Below are positions 1-5,173 of a DNA stretch of 6,398 nt, one piece after another. The stretch's first letter is position 1, and each line of letters opens with the position of its first letter. Made by a program: the position numbers and the translations under genes. The notes under the pieces were generated by a model that saw only the letters and a list, made by a program, of their open reading frames with translations, was not told the origin of the DNA and did not search any database. Source of the DNA: DAONFI01 sp035403485 (lineage in GTDB: Bacteria > Planctomycetota > Phycisphaerae > SM23-33); the NCBI GenBank assembly GCA_964536835.1, contig CAZIAZ010000075.1, forward strand, positions 1-6,398, in the 5' to 3' direction.

Positions 1-120
1 CCAGGCTGCAAAAGAGCCGATTGCAGGCAGCCAAGGTTTTTGGGATAGGTTCTACCTATATTTTTTAAACTCATCTCAAAAAACCTGCCAGCCTGCAAAA
101 TTGCCCGATTTCGGCAATAA
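1..120. repeat. Imperfect direct repeat, two copies of about 33 bp
   Basis: Bases 1-34 and 88-120 align as diverged copies. They share CCAG-CTGCAAAA, then CCGATT, then GGCA, in the same order and nearly the same spacing, with a few substitutions and one-base indels. The second copy also contains a small hairpin, ATTGCC (100-105) with GGCAAT (113-118). The first copy can form GGCTGC (4-9) with GCAGCC (27-32). The copies may be remnants of a duplication or a repeated structural element. No third copy is seen in the window. Confidence 0.4.
23..96. repeat. Nested inverted repeats (possible structured RNA or terminator region)
   Basis: Three nested pairings are visible. GCAGGC at 23-28 pairs with GCCTGC at 91-96. 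AGGTTTTT at 34-41 pairs with AAAAACCT at 79-86. Inside them, ATAGGT at 45-50 pairs with ACCTAT at 54-59 across a 3-base loop. The inner hairpin is followed by six T residues (61-66), so it could be a weak intrinsic terminator for a plus-strand gene lying to the left of the window. Its stem has only two G-C pairs, which makes efficient termination doubtful. The region lies upstream of the glycosyltransferase promoter and contains no credible gene. Confidence 0.45.
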
Positions 121-141
121 TCATGTTTTGAGGATGGGTTC

Positions 142-170
142 TTGTAAAAAATGTCAAATAAAGGTACAAA
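142..170 (+). promoter_or_regulatory. Putative sigma-70 promoter of the glycosyltransferase gene
   Basis: TTGTAA (142-147) and TACAAA (165-170) are separated by exactly 17 bases, and each matches its consensus hexamer at 4 of 6 positions. Transcription would begin near 177, leaving a leader of about 40 bases. The sequence is AT-rich, so a chance match is possible. Confidence 0.4.
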
Positions 171-215
171 ATATGTTACGGCTTACAACGGAGCAGACAA
201 AAGAAAGAAATATAA

Positions 216-1346
216 ATGGGCAATCCCGCTAATGGAAAAATACGCATCTGCGAGATTATCACAAGCCTTGAGCATTCCGGCGCGGAAAAGGTCGTCTGCG
301 ACCTTGCAACCAGACTCGACACGCGACGGTTTGATGTGGAGGTAGTCGGCATCAAAGGCGGCGAACTGGCGGATTGGCTGGAAAATCACGGCGTAAGAGT
401 TCATGTATTGAACATCGGCGCCAAGCGGGAGTTTTATCGCGTGGATAAATTTTTGCGGCTGATGCACATTCTCCGCAAAGGCTGTTTTGACATAATTCAC
501 TCACATCTATTTCATGCCGACCTGTTGGGCCGCCTAGCCAAGCCGGCTGATGCAAAATATGTCTACACCATACACGTAGCCGAACATCGTGCACGGCCAT
601 TGCAATTCCAATTCGCAAGAAAATTCCAACGTCGCTGCGACGCGCTCGTGGCGGTCTCAAACGCCGTGCTGGAACACCATTCAAAAATGTCGCATCTGCC
701 GCCGGAAAATTATAGGGTAATCTACAACGGCGTCGATACGCAGGAATTCCGGTTCGACGGCACGGCTCGCCGTGAACTTCGCGCAAGATGGGGTATCGCT
801 CCCGATGTAACATTGTTCGCTTTCATCGGAAGATTTCATCGGGAAAAAGGCCTTGACATACTTTTTGACGCCATGCGGCTGGCAAACATTATGGGCCGCC
901 AAATACGGGTCGTGTTGGCCGGCGACGGCCCGCTGAGAAACATGGTTCAGAATTTCATGACGAGCGAAACCATCGGTGAAAATGTAATCAACCTGGGTTT
1001 TCGAGACGACATACCGGCGATACTCAGCGCAGCCGACGTGCTGGTCGCACCTTCACGATGGGAAGGATTCTGCCTGAGCATCGCAGAAGCCATGTCTGTC
1101 AGCCTGCCCGTCATTGCCACAAAATGCGGCGGGCCGGAAGAACTCGTGGTTGACGGCCAGACCGGCCTGCTCGTAGAGAGGGAAAACCGGCCTATGCTTG
1201 CGCAGGCGATGATAAAACTCGCCGACAGCCCAAATCAGAGAAGCTGCATGGGCATGGCGGCAAGACAACGCATTGACGAAAATTTCAGCATCCAACGCAT
1301 GCTTGAACAATACGAAGAACTTTTTATCGAAATGCTCGACAGATAA
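216..1346 (+). CDS. Glycosyltransferase family 4 (GT-B fold) protein
   Basis: A 376-residue cytoplasmic or peripheral-membrane enzyme predicted to transfer a sugar from an activated donor, probably a nucleotide sugar, to a glycan or lipid acceptor with retention of configuration. The N-terminal acceptor domain begins after a short lead with IRICEIITSLEHSGAEKVV (residues 9-27), the usual GT4 opening with a GAE motif, and has HSHLFHADLLGRLA (96-109). The C-terminal donor domain shows GRFHREKGLDILFDA (205-219), GDGPLR (236-241), GFRDDIP (261-267) and PSRWEGFCLSIAEAM (279-293). The last contains the family E-x7-E pair as E283 and E291. Length is typical and no transmembrane segment is seen. The ATG at 216 is preceded by a purine-rich AAAGAAAG. 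The gene stands alone on its strand and converges on corA. Donor and acceptor cannot be read from sequence. A role in surface polysaccharide or glycolipid synthesis is inferred. Confidence 0.9.
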   Translation: MGNPANGKIRICEIITSLEHSGAEKVVCDLATRLDTRRFDVEVVGIKGGELADWLENHGVRVHVLNIGAKREFYRVDKFLRLMHILRKGCFDIIHSHLFHADLLGRLAKPADAKYVYTIHVAEHRARPLQFQFARKFQRRCDALVAVSNAVLEHHSKMSHLPPENYRVIYNGVDTQEFRFDGTARRELRARWGIAPDVTLFAFIGRFHREKGLDILFDAMRLANIMGRQIRVVLAGDGPLRNMVQNFMTSETIGENVINLGFRDDIPAILSAADVLVAPSRWEGFCLSIAEAMSVSLPVIATKCGGPEELVVDGQTGLLVERENRPMLAQAMIKLADSPNQRSCMGMAARQRIDENFSIQRMLEQYEELFIEMLDR

Positions 1347-1411
1347 AAAATCCGCCCGAACTGACTGCCATCAAAAATCCTGAAAACTATATGACAATTA
1401 TCCAAAAATTT

Positions 1412-2515
1412 TCAAAACCATTTTTTCCGCTTAAAATATGTCAGCAAAATAATTGTGTTCAAAATCATCACAGCCCAGATTCCAGGATAACCGTATTTCC
1501 ACTTGAGTTCCGGCATATATTCGAAATTCATGCCGTATACACCGACTATGAATGTCAGCGGAATGAACAGCGTCGCGATAATAGTAAGTATCCGCATGAC
1601 GTCATTTGTCCGATTGCTCAGCGAGGACATATACAGGTCTGTAATGCCGAGAATGATATCGCGCAACGTTTCACTCGTATCGACTACCTGTATCGAGTGG
1701 TCGTAAAGATCTCGAAAATAAATATCCGTCGCATCAGTAAAGAGCGGTGAATCCGAATGCAGTATTTTGCCTGAAACTTCACGTAACGGCCAGCACATTT
1801 TGCGCATGTAAAACAACTGCATCTTGAATTCATAGATTTTCTGAAGCATCTCATGGCTCGGCGTCGCCATGAGCGAAATATCTATCTGTTCAATATGCTC
1901 TCCGAGACGTTCGAGTACGACAAAATAATTGTCCATTATCAGGTCGGCAAGGCTATACATCAGATAATCCATGCCCATCGCGCGGACTTTGCCTTTCTGC
2001 GACCTCAGCCGCTCACGCAAAGGATCAAACACGTCGCCGGGCCTTTCCTGAAATGTGATTACGTAATTCTTGCCCATGATGATATTGACCTGCTCGCTCA
2101 ACATGGCCCCATCCCTGGACAATGAAAGCATTTTTATAATCATGAACACATAATTGTCGAATTCGTCAAATTTCGGCCGATGGTCGGTATTTAAAACGTC
2201 CTCCATGGTCAGCATATTGATGCCAAAATAATCGCTCAACTCCGTTATCTGTGCCGCGTCGGTAAGGCCGGTAATGTTTATCCAGCTTATTGACGACGTA
2301 TCGCGAAATTGGAAACAATCGCGAACATTGTCGAACGTATACTCGTCGATACGTTTAGGCGTATAATCCATTACGTCGATGATGACTTTTTTCTGTCTGT
2401 CATCCGGGAGTGTCGTGACGCTTCCCGGCGGCCTGAAAGCCTTGGCGGAGGCAAGCCCTTTGCGAAACAGCGGCAATCTGAACTTTTTTATACCTTTGAG
2501 TCCATTATATTTCAT
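1412..2515 (-). CDS. corA: CorA-family magnesium/cobalt transport protein
   Basis: A 367-residue inner-membrane divalent cation channel, normally a homopentamer that imports Mg2+ (also Co2+ or Ni2+). Residues 40-305 form the large cytoplasmic domain, including a long helical stalk (about 200-305). Two C-terminal membrane helices follow, at roughly 307-326 and 344-361. The signature GMN is at 328-330 in the context YGMNFEYMPEL, and the protein ends in a basic tail FKRKKWF, which is the family layout. The loop and tail closely resemble the Thermotoga maritima type as I recall it, and length is normal. The start at 2515 has AGGAGA at 2523-2528, eight bases or so upstream, and a good promoter just before it, so it is probably transcribed alone although the upstream minus-strand acyltransferase could read through. 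It converges with the glycosyltransferase, with 65 bases between the stops and no clear terminator hairpin. Confidence 0.96.
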   Translation of the reverse strand: MKYNGLKGIKKFRLPLFRKGLASAKAFRPPGSVTTLPDDRQKKVIIDVMDYTPKRIDEYTFDNVRDCFQFRDTSSISWINITGLTDAAQITELSDYFGINMLTMEDVLNTDHRPKFDEFDNYVFMIIKMLSLSRDGAMLSEQVNIIMGKNYVITFQERPGDVFDPLRERLRSQKGKVRAMGMDYLMYSLADLIMDNYFVVLERLGEHIEQIDISLMATPSHEMLQKIYEFKMQLFYMRKMCWPLREVSGKILHSDSPLFTDATDIYFRDLYDHSIQVVDTSETLRDIILGITDLYMSSLSNRTNDVMRILTIIATLFIPLTFIVGVYGMNFEYMPELKWKYGYPGIWAVMILNTIILLTYFKRKKWF

Positions 2516-2522
2516 TTTGCCG

Positions 2523-2528
2523 TCTCCT
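2523..2528 (-). promoter_or_regulatory. Ribosome binding site of corA
   Basis: Minus-strand AGGAGA lies about seven bases before the ATG at 2515 and supports that start over in-frame alternatives. Confidence 0.75.
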
Positions 2529-2548
2529 GTAATTCCTCTGTTTAGGGC

Positions 2549-2577
2549 ATTTTATCCCCATAATAACTGAAAGGCAA
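2549..2577 (-). promoter_or_regulatory. Putative sigma-70 promoter of corA
   Basis: Reading the minus strand, TTGCCT (2577-2572) is followed after exactly 17 bases by TAAAAT (2554-2549), matching consensus at 4 of 6 and 5 of 6 positions. Transcription would start near 2542, giving a leader of about 27 bases, too short for a known Mg2+ riboswitch. It suggests corA is expressed independently of the acyltransferase upstream. Confidence 0.55.
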
Positions 2578-2664
2578 TATTTACTGATAAACTGCACCCG
2601 TTAATTTTCTAATTCGGCAGGTTTGTAAACAGGTCGGGATAAGACAGGCTGGTTAATCTTCTTC

Positions 2665-3699
2665 TCAGACGGTTTTTCTGAGATACGGTATTTTTAGAAT
2701 TATGCGGATAGCGTAAATGGATATTGTTGTAGTTATCGCGGCAAGAAGCGGAATAGATAACGCCGGCATAAATCGTTGAGGATAGAATCCCAGCCGGCCG
2801 ATGATATGCTGAACTGCCGGATGAATCAGATATATCCCAAAAGTCAGCGGCGCTATGGAACCCGCCCACGCAGGAACGCTTGACCGCATGGCAAGCATGA
2901 ACATGCTCAACGACGCAATCATCACGCAAGGATTCTGATAATGATGAAACCATCTCGCAAATTGCAGGCTGCCGCCGGCAGCAAGTATCCAATTCATCCC
3001 TATAACGCTCATAATTACACTGCCGACGAAAAATATCAGTGCCAGCCGGCTGGATAGAATGTATTTTGCGCGGAATCGCAAATAATAACCGGCTAAAAAA
3101 TATCCAAGGTAGTCGGCAAACCATAAGATGAACGGATTTTCAGGCCTGTCAGTAATGATAGCCCAAAAATTATTTATCGACGTGGCTACAAGCAGCAGAG
3201 CTATCAGCCGGCGCATCGAAGCGTTGCCCAGCGGCAGAATCCATCGCCGCAAAACCGGTACGACAAGATACAACCCTGTAATCATGTAAAGAAACCACAG
3301 ATGCGACCATGGCCGGCCAGACAGGATTTTTTCAAAAACTTCATAAAAATCATGCGGTCGATTAAAGACGGCGGCATCTGCCCAGCCGAAAAGCACATAA
3401 AAAGTCACCCAGAATGCGAACGCCCAACCGAGTCGGCCCAGCCGCTTGCGATAAAATGTTCCAGCCGGCTCATCACGTTTAATATCGTCGAGCAATAGCG
3501 CGCCGCTGACCATGACGAAAACCGGAACGCACCACCGTGTAAGAGCATCGTATATTTCGCCGGCTAACCAGCCGTCGTCCGCCGGCTGCTGCGAAACGCA
3601 TGCCGCCAAATGCAACACCACCACCGCAAATGCACTGACGACACGAAGCAGGTCTATCCAATCCTGATGTCGCGACGCCGAATTGACCGCCGGTTTCAT
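2665..3699 (-). CDS. Acyltransferase family 3 (AT3) integral membrane protein
   Basis: A 344-residue polytopic inner-membrane protein of the AT3 (OafA/OatA/WecH-like) family, which moves acyl groups, commonly acetyl, onto surface glycans or other envelope molecules. It opens with DWIDLLRVVSAFAVVVLH; R19 and H30 form the family R-x10-H motif in the first helix. It continues with RWCVPVFVMVSGALLL (55-70), WFLYMITGLYLVVPVL (135-150) and FGIYLIHP (287-294) near the end, with about ten hydrophobic segments overall. There is no C-terminal SGNH domain. The ATG at 3699 is chosen: it lies 10 bases after the deformylase stop, and AGAGG sits over that stop. An in-frame TTG at 3741 would add 14 residues and overlap deformylase. 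The close spacing implies co-transcription and perhaps translational coupling. The substrate is unknown. The gene is unusually rich in the hexamer GCCGGC. Confidence 0.88.
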   Translation of the reverse strand: MKPAVNSASRHQDWIDLLRVVSAFAVVVLHLAACVSQQPADDGWLAGEIYDALTRWCVPVFVMVSGALLLDDIKRDEPAGTFYRKRLGRLGWAFAFWVTFYVLFGWADAAVFNRPHDFYEVFEKILSGRPWSHLWFLYMITGLYLVVPVLRRWILPLGNASMRRLIALLLVATSINNFWAIITDRPENPFILWFADYLGYFLAGYYLRFRAKYILSSRLALIFFVGSVIMSVIGMNWILAAGGSLQFARWFHHYQNPCVMIASLSMFMLAMRSSVPAWAGSIAPLTFGIYLIHPAVQHIIGRLGFYPQRFMPALSIPLLAAITTTISIYAIRIILKIPYLRKTV

Positions 3700-3709
3700 A
3701 AAGGTTTTT

Positions 3710-4267
3710 TTAACCTCTGTCCGCAGATTGATATTCTTCAACCAGCTCGGAAAGTGCTGCGCGGTGAACCATTCTGGCCAACGACCCCATGCGGTCAGCC
3801 AGCAGAACGCCGTTCAGATGGTCAAGCTCATGCTGAAACGCGCGTGCCGCAAGGCCTGTATGTGTTTCACGAAGCTCCTCGCCGTCAAGGCTTAACGCTC
3901 TGACGGTAACGATACCCGGCCGTTTGATTTTACAATAAATTCCGGGAAAACTCAGGCAACCCTCTTCCTCCGATATCGGCTTTTCCGACGAAATTATTTC
4001 AGGATTGACGTAGGCGTGGAAATCATCGGGATTGAATGTGGGGCTGGTAACGAACAGCCTGACCGTCACGCCGACCTGTGACGCTGCCAAACCTACACCG
4101 TTATTGGAAAACATCAACACTTTCATACGTGCGGCAAGCGCGCGAACGTCATCCGTTATCTCTTCTATCGGTGTACATACTTCTTTCAATCGAGGGTCGG
4201 GATATTTTATCACAGCCAACGAATCAATGTCTGTCGCGGCATGGGCTATTTTTTCTTTTGAAGTCAT
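3710..4267 (-). CDS. def: Peptide deformylase
   Basis: A 185-residue cytosolic metalloenzyme that removes the formyl group from the N-terminal methionine of nascent proteins. All three family motifs are present: GVGLAASQ (57-64, motif I), EGCLS (102-106, motif II) and QHELDH (145-150, motif III). The metal ligands are therefore C104, H146 and H150, with catalytic E147. Motif I has serine where proline is common (AASQ rather than AAPQ), a tolerated position. About 17 residues precede the usual VIKYPDPRL opening, a modest N-terminal extension. The ATG at 4267 has AGGA five bases upstream and no internal ATG competes, so this start is kept. The usual partner fmt is not adjacent. Instead the gene lies 86 bases downstream of the acidic protein gene and 10 bases before the acyltransferase gene on the same strand, suggesting a three-gene transcript. 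Confidence 0.96.
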   Translation of the reverse strand: MTSKEKIAHAATDIDSLAVIKYPDPRLKEVCTPIEEITDDVRALAARMKVLMFSNNGVGLAASQVGVTVRLFVTSPTFNPDDFHAYVNPEIISSEKPISEEEGCLSFPGIYCKIKRPGIVTVRALSLDGEELRETHTGLAARAFQHELDHLNGVLLADRMGSLARMVHRAALSELVEEYQSADRG

Positions 4268-4353
4268 ATCAATCCTGTCAAATTTTCCTTGTCTGAAAAC
4301 AATGCTTGAATTTACAATGGCATGATATATTTTGAAAGTTGTTTCTTCATCTT

Positions 4354-4827
4354 CTAAAACTTGTCAAAATCATCTTCATCATAATCCTCTAATTCTTCAA
4401 AATCGTCACCATTCATTCCGTAGTCGTCGTCTTTCTCGAACATATCTTCACCAATAATTTCATCTTCATCCTCGTCTTCATCTTCTTCGATATTTTCCTC
4501 ATTAGCTGCAGGATTTATATCAAAATCTTCATCTTCTCCAGAATCTTCCTCAATGCTGTCGTCGTCTGCTTCTTCAAATTCGTCCTGATTATCAAAATCC
4601 GTGATTATTTCTGCCGCCTCATCAATATTTTCGACAGGTACAAGAACCGGTATGCCGTCTTCGCCTACAAGGCTGTCAGGAACAAAACCGGCTGTCTCTT
4701 CCAGCTCGTCCAACCCAACCAGGACTTTAATTTCGTGGTCTTCCAAAAGACGGCGATACACCTCCGCAGCCTGTTGTGTATCTGCAAACAATACGGGAAT
4801 ATACTCGTTTTTTGCTTCTTTACCCAT
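4354..4827 (-). CDS. DUF2007-like protein with long acidic C-terminal tail
   Basis: A 157-residue protein in two parts. Residues 8-77 resemble the small DUF2007 / putative signal-transducing domain (ferredoxin-like fold): a strand YIPVLFADT, a helix QQAAEVYRRLLEDHEI, a strand KVLVGL, then GIPVLVPVENIDEAAEIITDF. Residues 79-157 are a low-complexity tail, about 45 of 79 residues Asp or Glu and only two Lys, with aromatic residues near the end (FEELEDYDEDDFDKF). There is no signal peptide or membrane segment, so it should be cytoplasmic. The start at 4827 has GAGGTG at 4832-4837, a good match to the anti-Shine-Dalgarno, four bases before ATG. It is the first gene of the minus-strand run leading to def. 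The biochemical function is unknown. The tail could bind cations or basic proteins or mimic nucleic acid. The domain assignment rests on pattern and should be treated as probable. Confidence 0.75.
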   Translation of the reverse strand: MGKEAKNEYIPVLFADTQQAAEVYRRLLEDHEIKVLVGLDELEETAGFVPDSLVGEDGIPVLVPVENIDEAAEIITDFDNQDEFEEADDDSIEEDSGEDEDFDINPAANEENIEEDEDEDEDEIIGEDMFEKDDDYGMNGDDFEELEDYDEDDFDKF

Positions 4828-4831
4828 AATA

Positions 4832-4837
4832 CACCTC
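4832..4837 (-). promoter_or_regulatory. Ribosome binding site of the acidic protein gene
   Basis: Minus-strand GAGGTG precedes the ATG at 4827 by four bases. It fixes the start and supports the reading frame despite its low-complexity content. Confidence 0.7.
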
Positions 4838-4890
4838 GAACATTGAAGTCGGCATTATTAAATTGTATGCGATTCTGCCGGTATATTTTG

Positions 4891-4914
4891 TAATATTTCG
4901 TTAACGATATATTA
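4891..4914. promoter_or_regulatory. 24-bp near-perfect palindrome, candidate operator
   Basis: The site has a perfect 10-bp core, TCGTTAACGA (4898-4907), flanked by one mismatched pair (4897/4908) and then perfect arms TAATAT (4891-4896) and ATATTA (4909-4914). Eleven of the twelve pairs are complementary. It lies in the divergent intergenic region, 63 bases beyond the start of the acidic protein gene and about 160 bases upstream of the promoter of the inositol-phosphate synthase gene. This is the form of a binding site for a dimeric helix-turn-helix regulator. No regulator gene is in the window, so its cognate protein is unknown. Confidence 0.5.
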
Positions 4915-4931
4915 TGCGGGCAGTTGTCGCA

Positions 4932-4960
4932 TTCATACAGAGTTTTTGTTCAGCCGTCGA
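4932..4960 (-). promoter_or_regulatory. Weak candidate promoter for the acidic protein–def–acyltransferase genes
   Basis: On the minus strand TCGACG (4960-4955) and TATGAA (4937-4932) are 17 bases apart, each matching consensus at 4 of 6 positions. Transcription would start near 4925, placing the 24-bp palindrome just downstream in a repressor-like position. Another possible -10, TACAAT at 4867-4862, has no good -35. Confidence 0.25.
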
Positions 4961-5030
4961 TTTTTCAGGGCTATTCGAAAAATACGCTCAAGTAGTATAA
5001 AACTCAAATTTCCCTGAAGTTCAACAAAAA
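4943..5030. repeat. Nested inverted repeats in the divergent intergenic region
   Basis: TTTTTGTT (4943-4950) is complementary to AACAAAAA (5023-5030). Inside it, TTCAGGG (4964-4970) is complementary to CCCTGAA (5012-5018). A third pair, ATTTTTC (4960-4966) with GAAAAAT (4977-4983), competes with the second. No T-run follows on either strand, so this is not a typical terminator. It may be a regulatory DNA fold or chance in AT-rich DNA. Together with the palindrome and promoter it accounts for most of the gene-free stretch 4828-5173. Confidence 0.3.
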
Positions 5031-5073
5031 ATCCCGATTAAACGGCATGAATAAATAATTTTTTTTGCACTTA

Positions 5074-5102
5074 TTGACGCTAGGTTCAAATGTGCATAAA
5101 AT
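5074..5102 (+). promoter_or_regulatory. Strong sigma-70 promoter of the inositol-3-phosphate synthase gene
   Basis: TTGACG (5074-5079) and TAAAAT (5097-5102) are separated by exactly 17 bases, and each matches consensus at 5 of 6 positions. This is the best promoter in the window. Transcription would start near 5109, with a leader of about 65 bases. A small inverted repeat, TGCAC (5066-5070) and GTGCA (5092-5096), brackets the -35 and abuts the -10 and might be an operator, though five base pairs is little. Confidence 0.7.
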
Positions 5103-5157
5103 CTTAGTTTTCAAAGGTACCTGCATTTTAACGATTCTGTTGTTTTAACCCGGTTTT

Positions 5158-5167
5158 GGAAGGAAAG
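5158..5167 (+). promoter_or_regulatory. Ribosome binding site of inositol-3-phosphate synthase
   Basis: GGAAGGAAAG precedes the ATG at 5174 by a normal distance. It overlaps the alternative in-frame TTG at 5156, so it decides in favour of 5174. Confidence 0.7.
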
Positions 5168-5173
5168 TTCAAA

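Noticed and set aside
151..345. 64-codon plus-strand frame starting before the glycosyltransferase
   Set aside because: Its ATG lies inside the proposed promoter spacer, it has no ribosome binding site, and most of it overlaps the glycosyltransferase in another frame.
352..813. 153-codon minus-strand open frame opposite the glycosyltransferase
   Set aside because: Arg/Pro-rich translation typical of an antisense shadow, lying opposite the glycosyltransferase acceptor domain.
1347..1411. Shared bidirectional terminator between the converging glycosyltransferase and corA genes
   Set aside because: The 65 bases are AT-rich but I found no stem of useful length.
2516..2664. Mg2+-sensing riboswitch upstream of corA
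   Set aside because: The proposed promoter leaves only about 27 bases of leader, and no conserved riboswitch elements are visible.
2609..3124. 171-codon minus-strand open frame
   Set aside because: It overlaps the end of the acyltransferase gene in another frame and has no family motifs. The acyltransferase frame carries the FGIYLIHP motif and hydrophobic helices.
3700..3741. Upstream TTG start for the acyltransferase
   Set aside because: It would overlap deformylase by 32 bases with no ribosome binding site, and the added residues are not part of the AT3 motif region. The ATG at 3699 fits better.
4914..5000. 28-codon plus-strand frame (MRAVVAFIQS...) in the divergent region
   Set aside because: No Shine-Dalgarno precedes its ATG, which sits at the edge of the palindrome, and it is upstream of the strong promoter. 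It is too short to support on composition alone.
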